Source of the DNA: Molossus alvarezi
Taxonomy: Eukaryota > Chordata > Mammalia > Chiroptera > Molossidae
Assembly: GCA_037176705.1 (NCBI GenBank)
Contig: CM073885.1
Coordinates: 219,182,290 to 219,246,289, forward strand
Reading direction: 5' to 3'
DNA: 64,000 nucleotides
The notes beneath the pieces are model-generated. The model saw nothing but the letters and a program-made list of their open reading frames with translations. It was not told the origin of the DNA and made no database searches. Below are positions 12,113 to 28,082 of the stretch, piece after piece (position 1 is the first letter of the stretch; the number at the start of each line of letters is the position of its first letter). A program made the position numbers and the translations under genes.

Positions 12113-12924
12113 CATAAATTAATGTATCAGATACAAAGATTGAAATCTTACTTGGATTATTGGATCTTCCACATGATAAATAGCTAATTAAAATAATAAT
12201 CATTAAGAAGTTGACTAAGTCCCTCGAATGCTTTCTCCATGAACCTTTGTTCCTGAGAGATACTCTCACAACTCTAACAGATACTATTTTGTCTTCCTGG
12301 AATACATGCCTACTATCCCACCTTCTTCCAGGATTATTTCCTGATCTTGACCACAGAGGCAGATATTTGATACTGGGCCAGTTTTCATTTCTTTTTCTTT
12401 CTCCAAAGAACTTACCTCTTGAGCAGATACACCTAGGACCTACCTGAGTAAACTGATGGAAACATGCATGATAACCATATCTGTGAGCTCCCAAGGCTGA
12501 GAAATCTGGAGCTATCTTGGTAATTGTCCTTTCCAAAGTGTCCTAAAGTTTGGTTATTCAGTTTTTCGTTTTATTCTGCAGCCTACCTGCAGTATCCTTT
12601 CAATAAATCTCCTTTAATTGTAGGTTAGTCAGAAATACGTCTGTTTCTTATAATCACAGAATTTTAATTTATGGTACTTATTTGACTCATGATAATTCAG
12701 GTCTATTATATTATAAGGTAACATAAAAACATGTATTATCGGTGATCAGTAAGACAGGCTATTTCCCACAATGCCAGGAAATACCTAGCTCAGTGCCTGA
12801 CATACAACAGATTAAGGAATACATTCTGAATGAATATGCTCCCAGGTGTGGGGAATTAGGAATTGATGCTGTTATCATGGGGGTTGGGGCAGAGGTCTTT
12901 TGGCTGTTACATTACTCTATGTCT
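12113..12924. other. Diverged non-coding DNA
   Basis: No gene supported. About 12770-12836 (CTCAGTGCCTGACATACAAC, then GAATGAATATG) resembles another L2/MIR-type 3' end. The 170-residue minus-strand frame at 12024-12536 overlaps the L2 relic and shows no domain. Confidence 0.4.
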
Positions 12925-13543
12925 CTCATCCTTTCATTTAAAAATTATTTAGTGAACATGTACCATTGCTTGGTCTTCAAGGAACTTCCAGTTTATTTAG
13001 CTAAATCACAGAATTAAGAACAGACATAATCCCTGCTTTTATGATCTCATAGTCTAGCTCTTGGAGATAAGTTATTACAGTATGATAAAAATATACCATA
13101 GTGAGTACCAGTATTAGATACATGTATGGTACAATGAGAGTTCATAGGAAGGTAGCTCCTAATTCAGACTTTCGCATTAGGGAAGACATCTGGAAGAAGC
13201 AAAATGTAGGCTGAGACCTGAGGAGTTTACCTGGGAACATGGTTGGGAAAGATTATCCCAAGCAGAAGCCAGCCACAACAGGTACATAGGCTAGAGAAAG
13301 CAGGATATCTTTGGAAAACAACCACAAATAATTCAGTGTGTATGGAATTTAGAGTGGGGTTGAGTGAGATGAGGCTGGAGAGGTACATACAGCTCACTAT
13401 CATGGGTCTTGAAGTCTGAAGCAACATGGAATCAAGCAAGGATCTTTAAGAAGAAGTGATACTATCAGATATGCCACATTGGTGGCAGTGGAGAGAATGA
13501 CTAAGAAGGGGAAAATCTGGAAGCAGAAAAATAACTTAGATAT
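12925..13543 (+). repeat. Ancient interspersed repeat, left part
   Basis: Diverged sequence whose word order (AATCCCTGCTTTTATGATCT, GCTGAGACCTGAGG, AAGCAGAAGCCAGCC, GGTGGCAGTGGAGA) follows a common ancient mammalian repeat that I recognise but cannot name. Its continuation appears at about 14930-15330, so it was split by later insertions of a hAT element, an L1 and a SINE. Confidence 0.5.
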
Positions 13544-13985
13544 TATAACCACCAGCCACATGTGGCTGTTAAGCTCGTCGAATATGGCTAGTACAAACTG
13601 GGATGGCTGAACGAGTAAAACACGCACTGGGTTTCAAAGACCTAGTGCAAAAGTAACAATGTAAAAGATATCAAAAATTTTATCTATTTCAAGAATTTCA
13701 TAGTAATAATATGTTAAAATTATATTTTGGATCCAATGGGCTAAATAAAACATTATGAAAATTAATTTAACCTGTTGTATCTTATTTTTTTAAATGGAAT
13801 TTATTGGAGTGACTGGTTGATAAAATTATATAGGCTTCAGGTATATGATTCTACAATACATCATCTGTATGTATGTATGTATGTTGTATTATGTGTTTAC
13901 CATCCCTAGTCAAGTTTCCTTCCATCACCATTTATCCCTCCCTTTACCTTCTTCTACCTCCCTTCAACCACCCTTCTCTCTGGCA

Positions 13986-13990
<5 letters not shown>

Positions 13991-14019
<29 letters not shown>
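13991..14019. repeat. (TA)n microsatellite at a SINE tail
   Basis: About 14 TA units directly between the left TSD (TGGCAATCAC, 13981-13990) and the poly-T complement of the SINE tail. Being inside the TSDs, it must have grown from the SINE tail rather than from the target. Confidence 0.9.
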
Positions 14020-14027
<8 letters not shown>

Positions 14028-14271
14028 TTTTCTTCTCACCCGAGGACATTTTTCCATTTTTTATTCAGACAGAGTGGGTGGGAAAAAGAGAGAGGAAGAG
14101 AGAGAGAAACATTGACATGAAAGGGACACATCAAGTGGCTGCCTCCTGCACGACCCAAACCAGGGCCGGGGACAAACTGCAACCGAGGTACGTGCCCTTA
14201 GCGGGAACTGAACCCGGGTCTCTCTGGACCGCAGGCCGACGCTCTAACTGCTGAGCCAAACTGGCCAGGGC
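14020..14271 (-). repeat. VES SINE, minus strand, perfect TSD
   Basis: Minus-strand SINE with head complement ACTGGCCAGGGC at the right and tail poly-T at the left. The 10-bp TSD TGGCAATCAC lies at 13981-13990 and 14272-14281. It inserted into the L1 3' end. Confidence 0.95.
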
Positions 14272-14651
14272 TGGCAATCACCATATTATTTCTGTGCCCA
14301 CTTGTCTTTTTTTTTCTTTGCTTAATCCCTTCACTCTTCTTACCCAGCCCCCACACCCCTCCCCTTTGACAGCTATCAGTCTGTTCTCTGTATCCATGAG
14401 TCTGTCTCCTCTTTGTTTATTTATTTTGTTTATTAGATTCCACATATAAGTGAAGTCATTTGGTACTTATCTTTCTCTGACTGGCTTAGTTAATGTGACT
14501 ATTAGAAATTTTAAAATTACATATATAACTTGGGTTTGTGGCTTCCATTATATTTCTATTGAATGGTGCTAAAAGATTACTTTAACAAACTGTTTAAGAT
14601 GATGAATGCTTGAACTAAATTAGATACAATTTGAATAAAGTGTACTTACTT

Positions 14652-14926
14652 AAGAAATATAAAGCCCTGGCCAGTTTGGCTCAGCAGTTAGAGCGTCGGC
14701 CCCCAGTCCAGAGAGTCCTGGGTTCGGTTCCCACTAAGGGCACGTACCTCGGTTGCAGTTTGTCCCTGGCCCCCGTTAGGGTTGTGTTCGTGGCAACCAG
14801 TCGATGTGTCTCTGTCACATCGATGATTCTCTCTCTCTCTTCCTCCCTCTCTCCTTCCTGCTCTGTCTGAAGATAAATGCAGAAATGTTCGCAGGTGAGT
14901 ATAAAAAAAAAAAAAGAAATATAAAG
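14652..14926 (+). repeat. VES SINE with perfect 13-bp TSD
   Basis: SINE body 14665-14913, starting CCCTGGCCAGTTTGGCTC. TSD AAGAAATATAAAG at 14652-14664 and 14914-14926. The A tail is about 13 bases. Confidence 0.95.
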
Positions 14927-14929
14927 AAT

Positions 14930-15330
14930 TAGGAATAATCAGGTCATGTTGATGGTTGGATGAGAAAGAAAAATTAGTGGCAAGAGTTGAGGATGACTTC
15001 CAGGTATCAGGCTTGGATAACTGAGTGGATAACCTTGAGTGATCTAGGAAACAAGCAAAAGACGCAGATGTAAGAGGAAAATATTGAGTTCAATTTTGGA
15101 TATCTGAAATTGAGGGCCTCAGTATGCAGTTGGAAAAGCTGGGTAGGCATTTGTATATATGGACATGGAGCTCAGGAGACAGAGCTGGTGACTTCACATA
15201 TTTGGGCATCGTCAGACTACAAGTCACTTAAAGCCTTGGGTACAATCGAGAGTGACCAGGGGGAGAAGAGGACTGGGGAGCCACCTGTAGCAAATACAGA
15301 TTTCCTAGGCTATTATGCAAATACTAACAT
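14930..15330 (+). repeat. Ancient interspersed repeat, right part
   Basis: Continuation of the unnamed ancient repeat of 12925-13543. Matching landmarks in order are ATGACTTCCAGGTATCAGGC, TATGCAGTTGGAAAAGCTGG, GGAGCTCAGGAGACAGAGC and AGTCACTTAAAGCCTTGGG. It is diverged and non-coding; the 88-residue frame at 15110-15376 is accidental. Confidence 0.5.
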
Positions 15331-15629
15331 ATTAGCTAAGGTAGTGTTTCCCAAATTACATTGTGCAGAACATTAGTCCCACAAAATACTCCTTTAAAAA
15401 AAAATCATTCTTTGACAAAATGTTGGGGAAATATTGCCCACTGGAGATTGTAATACACACTAACATATCAACATATTAAATCTCTGAGAAGTCCAAGAGG
15501 GAAGAAATATCTTTGGCATTTTCATCATATTTTTCTATAGGCACCTTCCTTCTCCCCCAATAATAGTTATTAATATCTTAAGAAATATACTCAAGGAACA
15601 CATTTTGAGAAGTGTTTTTCTATGTTAAT
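15331..15629. other. Unassigned non-coding DNA
   Basis: AT-rich sequence with no supported gene or repeat. Confidence 0.4.
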
Positions 15630-15871
15630 CTAATCTTTTTTTTTATCCTCACCCGAGGACATTTTTGCATTTATCTTCAGACAGAGCCGGAGGGAGGAAG
15701 GGAGGAAGAGAGAGAGAAACACATCGACTGGCTGCCACCTACACAACCCCATCCAGGGCGGGGACAAACTGTAACCGAGGTACATGCCCTTAGGGGAACT
15801 GAAGTTGGGTCTCTCTGGTCTGCGGGCCGATGCTCTAACCACTGAGCCAAACCGGCCAGGGCTAATCTTTT
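15630..15871 (-). repeat. VES SINE, minus strand, perfect TSD
   Basis: Body 15640-15861 on the minus strand. TSD CTAATCTTTT at 15630-15639 and 15862-15871. Confidence 0.94.
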
Positions 15872-16088
15872 AATAGAATAAAAGGTCAAATAGAATTATA
15901 TCAAATGTATGGTTTTTAGGGTAGATTTATAAAGAAATTACTTTGTCATTTCTATCAAATAGATATATTTTCCATATTTAGGTTCCTCTGTGCAAGCTTA
16001 CAAATATGTTGGGGCATTTTAATGCTTATAGAATTTGAAGTACTCAAATTAAAATGAATACCAAATTTTCCATGAGTAGCTTACTCTC

Positions 16089-16351
16089 AAAGAACTGTTG
16101 TAAGCCCTGGCCGGTTTGGCTCAACAGTTAGAGCGTCAGCCTGCGGTCCAGAAAGACCTGGGTTCAGTTCCCGCTAAGGGCACGTACCTCGGTAGCAGTT
16201 TGTCCCTAGCCCTGGTTGGGGTCGTGTGGGAGGCAGCCACTTGATGTGTCCCTTTCACGTTGATGTTTCTTTCTCTTTCTCTCTCTATCTCTCTTCCTTT
16301 CTTTCCCTCTCGCTGTATCTGAACAACAACAACAAAAAGAACTATTGTAAG
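16089..16351 (+). repeat. VES SINE with 16-bp TSD
   Basis: Body 16105-16335, ending in an (AAC)n-type tail instead of plain poly(A). TSD AAAGAACTGTTGTAAG at 16089-16104 and AAAGAACTATTGTAAG at 16336-16351, one mismatch. Confidence 0.95.
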
Positions 16352-16880
16352 TTCATAACAAAGAAACATTCTTGTTTGAGTATGAGATCTCTGATGGTCT
16401 ACTAAAAGTTATCTTATGAAAACAAAGTTTGAAGGACAAAAATAATTTTTCAGGGCATCCATTAAAATTGAGAAGAGGCACAACATTGGTGTGTGTCTTT
16501 CCTTGTAAACTGCTTATTTAGTTGAGAAATGTGCAAACTACTATAATTTACATTACTTTTGATACTTTTGGTATCTTGATTCAGAAAATGAGTTGCTAAT
16601 AACCCACCTTATAAGAGGCAGCAGATGGCATAATAAATTCCCTTGCTTAGCAACTAATATGTTATCCACTATAAGCACTGTCTAGATTTCCATACTGATG
16701 CACAGTTTTAGGACATTTAACAATAGGAAGTCCCAACTCCTGTGGTCAAGAGTCTAGGTATGAGTCAGGTGTTACATAAACAACAGCAGGCCACATCTAA
16801 ACAAAGGCGTTCAGACTTAAATTTTACATTTTCTTTGGATTTAAGTGGAAATGCCATAGTTTTTAAAACCTGAATTATGA
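16352..16880. other. Unassigned non-coding DNA
   Basis: No gene or recognisable repeat seen. Confidence 0.4.
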
Positions 16881-16884
16881 GTGA

Positions 16885-16995
16885 ATGTTAACTAGCCTTG
16901 TGGTGCTCATTTCACAATATGTACAAATATAGAATCATTACGTTGTACACCTAAAACTAATGTAATGCTGTATGTCAATTATACCTCAATTAAAA
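16885..16995 (+). mobile_element. Short L1 3' end fragment
   Basis: Contains TTGTACACCTAAAACTAATG and TATGTCAATTATACCTCAAT followed by an A run, the characteristic end of older (L1MA-type) mammalian L1 3'UTRs. Only about 110 bp are present. Confidence 0.7.
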
Positions 16996-17154
16996 AAAAA
17001 AACTGAATCATGCCATCACTTTGTATTTATGTAGTATATTTTACAGAAAATGTTGAGTAAATTGTATCTTACTTTTCCCCCAAGAAACTCCTACATGATA
17101 GATGAGGAGTTAGGGAATAAAGGAAAAGGAATGGAAATAAAATAGCTGGTTCTT

Positions 17155-17395
17155 AGACTCATTAGCTGATTGATCTTGAGGAAATACATAATTTCGCCAA
17201 GTCTCTATTTCCACATTACTAATTTATTAATAATATTAGCCCTGCCCAATTCACAGGGTTGTTGTGAAGACCAAAAACAGACAACAGATTTCACTAGAAT
17301 GTAAGCTCCAAAAAGGCACAAATTTTTGTCTTTTTGGCTTAATACCTACAGTGTACCTGGCATATAGCAATAATTCAGTGAATGCTATGAAAATG
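17155..17395 (+). repeat. MIR relic followed by L2 3' end relic
   Basis: About 17155-17280 (TTGATCTTGAGGAAATAC, then CCAATTCACAGGGTTGTTGT) matches the MIR SINE layout. About 17285-17395 (CACTAGAATGTAAGCTCC, TGTACCTGGCATATAGC) matches the L2 3' end. Both are ancient. Confidence 0.65.
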
Positions 17396-17695
17396 TTTTG
17401 AATATTAAAGAGATGTAATATATTATATGTAAGGTGTCATTATTATGCTAAACTGACTACTAAATTACAGAAGGCAGAAAAGGCAAAAAGGGTAAGTTAC
17501 CAGCTTAAGTTATTTTTTAACTCAGAATAAAGTTAAGACTAGATTTTGAGGTATAGACTTTTATCTACTTGATCATTCAGTATATTTTTATTAGAGTACA
17601 TACTATATGCTGGACATCATGCTAGGTACTAGATATAGAGTGGTAAAAATATATATGTACATTTAAGAGTCGGATATGGGATGTAGCTGTACATT
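17396..17695. other. Diverged non-coding DNA
   Basis: About 17565-17650 (ACTATATGCTGGACATCATGC) resembles the start of the unnamed ancient repeat seen at 12925. No gene. Confidence 0.35.
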
Positions 17696-17980
17696 AAACA
17701 AATGAACACAGCCCTGGCTGCTTTGGCTCAGCGGTTAGAGCGTTGGCCTGAGGTCCAGGGAGACCTGGGTTCAGTTCCCGCTAAGGGCATGTACCTCGGT
17801 TGCAGTTTGTCCCCGGCCCTGGCTGGGTTGTGTGGATGGTAGCCACTTGATGTGTCCCTTTCACATCAATGTTTCTCTCTCTCTCTCTCCCCCTCCCTCC
17901 CTGTCTGAACAAAAAATGAAAAAATGTCCTCGGGTGAGGATTAAAAAAAAAAAAGTAAAAGGAAAAAACAAATGTACACA
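17696..17980 (+). repeat. VES SINE with 15-bp TSD
   Basis: Body 17711-17965. TSD AAACAAATGAACACA at 17696-17710 and AAACAAATGTACACA at 17966-17980. Confidence 0.95.
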
Positions 17981-19365
17981 AAAATAAGTTTTAATAAATG
18001 CTATAAAAGAAGAACAACATCTGATGAGAGAAAAACAAGAAGTGAGAGTGCCCTAATTTACATCTAGGCTAAACATTTAACTAAAATTTATCAACAAAAA
18101 TAGTTCACTCTTTTAACAAGACATGTATTTTTAGAGAACGTTCATTCATTTTTATACATATTACTATTTCTAGCCATCACCCAATCAGGAGAAACTTATC
18201 AATATCATTTAGAATTAACCATCCAAGACAGAGCTATTAAAATAAAAAATTGGAAAAACAATGACAGCATTATCCACTCACCCCCGCATTTCAGTTCTCA
18301 TAATGGCAAGCTCAATGTTTGTTGACCTTGATATTAAAACTTGGCTATAAATCTTAAAACTTGCTTTTAAAATTACATACTATCATTAAACCAAACTCAC
18401 ATCATGCCTTATTTTTAGTAGGCACTCAAAGGATTTTGTTGTGTTGAATTTTATTCTTTTAGAATGTTGAGAGTTATCATTGATATAGCCAAACTTCAGT
18501 TTCCCATGGGAACACATATTTGTTAACTGATTAGCTTTCTCACTGAAAAAAAATTTTCAAACTAAAGACATGTAATGAAGGCTCTCATTTGTTATTCCTT
18601 TGAATTCTCAATGAAGTCATTGGGATCACTTAAAAAGTCCACCTGCTTTTAATGGTTAATTTAGGCTTTGAATCTGCATAAAATTGCTGTCTCACTTTCA
18701 GGCAATGCTGGGAAAAGAGCAACAGTTGAAATCAACTCTTTTTAAATGAACATAAAGAGAACATTGTATTTTGGATTAAGGAGCAACTTTTGGTAAATAT
18801 GCTCTCTTAGACTGATGTGGTTGACAGCTAGAGTTTTAAGGTCAGATACTACCAATTATCAGAAGCTTTTAGAAACTTTTATAAATAATAAATGTGGAAG
18901 CATTTCACTAAACAATTTTAGAGGAAAAAAATAATCAAACTTTTGTGAAAAAATTATGGATTTTTATGACAAGACTAGTGGAAGTAGAAAAATGGATTTA
19001 AATACCCATTAGAAAAGGCATGATGGATTTTTTTTAAAATCCCTTTTAAGGAGTAAGTTTTCAAAATTGTTTTGTTCAATACAATAATTTGTTACACTAA
19101 GTAACTTTAATTTACATTCTTAAATAACTATTTCCCAGAATTAGTTTCTTTTAAAATGAGCTCTATTGAGGTATAATGTTTATAATGTATAATTTATATA
19201 AAATAAAATACACCCATTTTAAGCATATGTTCATTTCTTCTATAACTCAGCATAAGTACTACTTAAAATCATAGTGCTATACAAATTCCCACAATAAGGG
19301 AAAAAAACAAAGAACCCAGGGGAAAAATGGGGTCAGTGGAATAACAGTCAAAGATTATGTCATTG
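17981..19365. other. AT-rich non-coding DNA
   Basis: No supported gene. About 19140-19230 (CTCTATTGAGGTATAATG, ACACCCATTTTAAGC) resembles part of an old L1 3'UTR. The remainder looks unique. Confidence 0.4.

Positions 19366-19368
<3 letters not shown>

Positions 19369-19399
<31 letters not shown>
19369..19399 (+). repeat. (CA)n microsatellite
   Basis: About 15 CA units, immediately upstream of the old L1 fragment starting near 19400. Confidence 0.95.
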
Positions 19400-19401
<2 letters not shown>

Positions 19402-19898
19402 CTAATAAACAAATAACATACTTGAACAAATTTAACCAACTAGAACTAACATTTATAAAAAAAATAGCATAATACACATTCTTCTCAAGTGCACATAGAA
19501 CGTTCTCTAGGATAGATATATGTCCCAGGCCATAAAACAAAACTCAATACATTTAAAAGAACTGAAATCATGCAAAGGATGTTCTCCAATTACCAGATGA
19601 GTAAAATTATAAATTAATAACTAGTAAATTTGGAAAATTAACAAATATGTACAAATTAAATAACACACTACTAAATAACCAATGCGTAAAATAAGAAATC
19701 ACAAGGAAAATTGGAAAATAATTTGAGGTGAATAAAAATAAAAATACAACATACCAAAATTTATGGGATTCAACAAAAGCAGTGCTCAAAGAAAAATTTA
19801 TAGTTTTAAATGCCTACATTAAAAAAGAAAAATGATATCAAAATAATAACCTAAATTTTCACCTGAAGTTACTAGAAAAAGAGGAATAAATTAAATTT

Positions 19899-20186
19899 AA
19901 AGCAAGGGGAAGACTATGGCCAATTTGGCTCAGCGGATAGAGTGTTGGCCCATGGACCAGAGAGTCCCAGGTTCAGTTCCCGCTAAGGGCATGTACCTCA
20001 GTTGCAGTTTGTCCCTGGCCCTGGTTGGGGTCGTGTGGGTGGCAACCTGTCAATGTGTCTCTCTCACTGGTGTTTCTCTCTCTCTCTTCCTCCCTCTCTC
20101 CTTCCCACTCTATCTGAAGATAAATGCAAAAATGTTCTCAAGTGAGAATAAAAAAATTGAATTAATTGAAAAAAGCAAGGGAAAGA
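19899..20186 (+). repeat. VES SINE with 15-bp TSD
   Basis: Body 19914-20171. TSD AAAGCAAGGGGAAGA at 19899-19913 and AAAGCAAGGGAAAGA at 20172-20186. Inserted in the old L1. Confidence 0.94.
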
Positions 20187-20611
20187 ATGAGCATAATAGA
20201 ATAGGGTGGTAATAAATCAAATAAGAAACAGAAAAATAATAGAGACCACTAATAAAATCAAAATGTATTTCTTTGAAAAGATCAATAAAGTTGACAATCT
20301 TTAGACTATCCAAGCAAAGAAAATATTCAAATTACTAAAACTAGGAATGAAAATGGAGATACTCCTATCGACCACACAGAAAAGCGTAGTAAGAACAGTT
20401 TAGTGGTTGCCAGAGGTGGGGGTGGGAGTGGGTGAAATGGGTCAAAAGGTAAAAATTCCAGTTATAAAATGAATAAGCCCTGGGGATATAATGCACAGCC
20501 TCGTGACTATAGTTAACAATACAAAATTGTATATTTGAAAGTTGCTAAGAGAGTAGATCTTAAAAGGTCTCATCATAAAAAAATATATATTATAACTACG
20601 TGTGGTTATGA

Positions 20612-20867
20612 ATGTTAACTAAACATTTTTTTTTATCCTCACCTGCGAACATTTCTGCATTTATCTTCAGATGGAGTGGGAGTGAGAGACGGAGGAAGAG
20701 AGAGAGAGAAGCATGGAGTAGTTGCCACCAACAGGACCCCAACTGGGCCTGGGACAAACTGCAACTGAGGTAGGTGCCCTTAGTGGGAACTGAACCCGGG
20801 CCTCTCTGGTCCACAGGCTGTCACTCTAACTGCCGAGCCAAACTGACCAGGGCAGATGTTAACTAAA
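20612..20867 (-). repeat. VES SINE, minus strand, perfect TSD
   Basis: Body 20624-20855. TSD ATGTTAACTAAA at 20612-20623 and 20856-20867. Inserted in the 3'UTR of the old L1. Confidence 0.94.
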
Positions 20868-21225
20868 TTTGTATGATCATCATTTCACAATACATACATG
20901 TATTAAATCATCATGTTGTGCAACTAAAACTAATGTTATATGTCAATTATAATCTCATTATTTTGGTTTTTTTTATGCTTTTTTATTTCATTAATTAATT
21001 TATTTTTGTTATAGATGTTTCTCCTTTTTCCCAAATGGATACCCCCCACCCCCTCCATCCCTGCCCTGCCCCCAGCTTTGTTGTCCATGTCCATTGTTCA
21101 TGAACACATGCATATAAGTTCAGTGGTTTATCTCTCCCCAACAACCCCCTCTTCTGAAGATTGTCAGTCAGTACCCCACTTCCACATCTCTGGGACTAGC
21201 CCATTCCTCAGACTGTTAAAGTTCA

Positions 21226-25488
<4,263 letters not shown>

Positions 25489-25533
25489 TTTTGTTTAGTG
25501 TGGTTCTATTTTTCTTCCCATTTCTACTGCTAA

Positions 25534-26450
25534 TTACAGCAGTCCTTTTAACATTTCTTGCAGTGCTGGTTTGGTGCTAATGTATTCCCTTAGCCTTTTT
25601 AGTCTGGGAAGCTCTTTATTTGACCTTTTATTTTGAATGATAGCCTTGGATTATTCAAAATGAGTAGAGTAGTCTTGGATTCAGATCCTTGTTTTTCATG
25701 ACCTTGATTAGTTGGTGCCATTCCCTTCTGGCCTGTAGTGTTACTGTTGAGAAGTCAGCTGAGAGCCTTATGGGGGTTCCTTTGTAGATAACCTGTTGCC
25801 TCTCTCTTGCTGCTTTTAGGATTCTCTCTTTGTCTTTAATTTTTGGCATTTTGGTTGCTATGTGTCTTGGTGTGGGCCTGTTTCAGTTCTTCTTACTTGG
25901 AGCTCTCTGTGCTTCTTGAACTTGAATGCCTTCTTCCTTCACCAAATTAGGAAAGTTTTCTGTCACTATTTCTTCAAATATGTTTTCTAACCCTTGCTCA
26001 TTTTCTTCCTCTTTGAAGACTCCTATGATGCAAATATTATTACGTTTCCAGTTGTCCTACAGTTCTCTTAAGCCGTCTTCCTGTTCTTTTAATTGTTTTT
26101 TCCTTTTGGTTTTCTGATTGGTTGATTTTTTTTTCTACCCTGTCTTCTAATTCACTGATCCGGTCCTTTGCTTCGTCTATTCTGCTATTTCGACCTTCCA
26201 ATGTGTTCTTTATTCCTGATATGTCATTCTTCATTTCTTCTTGGTGGTTTTTAATTTCCAACTCGTTGATTTTCAACATTTCTATGTCTTTACTCATGAT
26301 GCTTATGTCCTTACACATGCTGTTGAGCTTCCTTAAGATCATGGCTCTGAATTCTAGCTCTGTTAACTTGCTTAACTGCACCTCAGTTATCTCATCTTTG
26401 GTAGAGGTCTCTTGTTCTTTCATTTGGCTCCTGTTTCTGTGTTTCACCAT
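25534..26450 (-). pseudogene. L1-B ORF1 (RNA-binding chaperone), degraded
   Basis: It starts MVKHRNRSQMKEQE at 26450 and has an N-terminal coiled-coil-like stretch rich in K, E, L and I (about residues 40-110, e.g. ISELEDRVEKKINQ). It breaks at about 26040, resumes in another frame, and ends with the conserved ERILKAARERQQVIYKGTPI C-terminal domain and a stop at 25534-25536. An intact ORF1 protein forms trimers that coat L1 RNA. Confidence 0.85.
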
Positions 26451-27788
26451 TTTGCCTATCACAGTGGGCTTTGGACCCTTCCAAAGTTTCCCTGTGGGTG
26501 TTGGTGTTCTGCTGTTTGTGGCTCCCTCTCCTGGGTTTGGTTGAGCCACGGAGGACCCACGATAAACACCACTGTCAAGTCTTACTTCCCTGGTTAGAAT
26601 TGCTAGCCCTGGAATGGTACAGTTATCCTCTAGCTCTTTGCCTGAAGGCTATCTGTAGTAGTTCCTTGAAGAGCCTTGGCTTCTCAGTTGAATGAAAAAC
26701 TCCCTCAGGTTTTCAGCATAAGGGGATTTCCTGAGGGTGGGGCAGATGCAGGTTGTTAATGGGCTGCAATTTGCATTTCAATGGCCTCTAGGTGGGGTTG
26801 AATCTCTGAGGGAGGGGCCACTGCCTCTCCCCAGAGCCCTGGGAAGGAGTAAGATGACCAGAGTCCTATGTGGCTGCAACTCAGCAAAAGCTCTGAGCGC
26901 CCTCCAAATCCCAAGTGTCCCCATACATTTTCAGTCCAATCCACCCTCCCTTTGCCAGAGCCCAGGATGAGTGGCTGTGACTATTTTAGCCTCTGTCCTG
27001 GTTCTGCACTGGGGAGCCACTTGGGAGTTTAACCTGATGGTGCTGCTCACAGCTACGGTTGCTGCTGTTCGTGGGCTCCCAGGACCCTCTGGCAGCACTG
27101 CAGATCCTACCAGGATTAAGTCAGTGTCCCTGGTTGTATGTTCCTCCAAGCCGCTTTTCTATTGCTTTTTCCTGACGATTTGTGCTTATTTTTGTTGTAA
27201 TTCCAGTTTGGTCCTGAGAGATGATCTGTGTAGCTTCCATTCACTCTGCCACCATTTTAGATACACTCATATATCATTATTTTAAATACCCTCAACCCCA
27301 CCTACCCCCCACACAAAATAACTCCAGGTGGTTCTTTGCAGAAATTGAAAAGCAGACCGTATAATTTGTATAGAAATTTAAAGGTCCCAAAATAGCCAAA
27401 ACAATCTTAAGAAAGAAGAACAAAATTGTAGGATTCCCACTTTCTGCTTTTAAAACTTACGATTAAGCTACAGTAATCAGAACAGAGCAGTACTGGCAAA
27501 AAGATATACATATAAATCAATGAAATAGAATTAAGCCCAGAAATAAACTTTCACACTTATAGTCACTTGATTTTCAGTGAGGGTGCCAAGAAAATTCAAT
27601 GACGAAAGAACAGTGTTTTCAATGAATGATGCTGGACCAACAAAATATTAATATAGAAAAGAATAAAGTTAGAACTCCTACTTTACATCATATAAATAAT
27701 AAAACAAACTGGATCAAAGATCTAAATGTAAGAGTTACAACTATTAATAATCTTAGAAGAAAACACAACAGTTAATTTTTATGGCCTT

Positions 27789-28082
27789 GAAATAAGCAAG
27801 AGTTTCGCCCTGGCCGGGTTGGCTCAGCGGTTAGAGCGTCGGCCTGCGGTCCTGAGAGACCCGGGTTCGGTTCCCGCTAAGGGCGCGTACCTCGGTTGCA
27901 GTTTGTCCCCGGCCCTGGTCGGTTGTGTGGGTGGCAGCCACTCGATGTGTCCCTTTCATATCGATGTTTCTCTCTCTCTCTCTGTTCCTCTTTCTCCCTC
28001 CCACTCTACCTGAACAAAAAATGGAAAAATGTCCTCGGGTGAGGAAAAAAAAAAAAAGATTTAAGAAATAAGCAAGAGTTTC
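27789..28082 (+). repeat. VES SINE with perfect 18-bp TSD
   Basis: Body 27807-28064, close to the family consensus (CGGTTAGAGCGTCGGCCTGC head). TSD GAAATAAGCAAGAGTTTC at 27789-27806 and 28065-28082. It is one of the best-preserved SINEs here. Confidence 0.97.

Larger units (their letters stand above)
13785..14490 (-). mobile_element. 5'-truncated L1 3' end, minus strand
   Basis: On the minus strand the sequence carries an L1 3' end: CAGTCAGAGAAAGATAAGTA, then CACTTATATGTGGAATCTAA, then the 3'UTR ending near the T-rich run at 13785-13800. It is 3'UTR with a few ORF2 codons at most. It inserted into the hAT element and was later hit by a VES SINE at 13991-14271. It is an older subfamily than L1-A, L1-B or L1-G. 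Confidence 0.8.
13548..14575 (-). repeat. hAT-Charlie (MER5-related) element, split by an L1
   Basis: Left part 13548-13784 has CCAGCCACATGTGGCTGTTA and a run ending AATTTAACCTGTTGTATC; right part 14491-14575 resumes at TAATGTGACTATTAGAAATT and ends near TTCTATTGAATGGTGCT. Together they read as one non-autonomous hAT element related to MER5 but longer than MER5A. The break is filled by the L1 tail at 13785-14490. Confidence 0.65.
19400..20954 (+). mobile_element. Old L1 fragment (ORF2 remnant plus 3'UTR) with two SINE insertions
   Basis: 19400-19900 contains a degraded ORF2 endonuclease-end segment (TTCTCAAGTGCACATAGAAC). After a VES SINE it continues with ORF2 linker-like sequence, and 20395-20954 is an L1 3'UTR (TTTAGTGGTTGCCAGAGG, AGTTGCTAAGAGAGTAGATC, GTTATATGTCAATTATAATC). 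Most of ORF2, including the RT, is missing. The younger L1-B inserted at its 3' end. Confidence 0.75.

Noticed and set aside
12024..12536. 170-residue minus-strand open frame
   Set aside because: It runs across an L2 relic and unique AT-rich DNA and shows no motif or low-complexity signal of a real protein.
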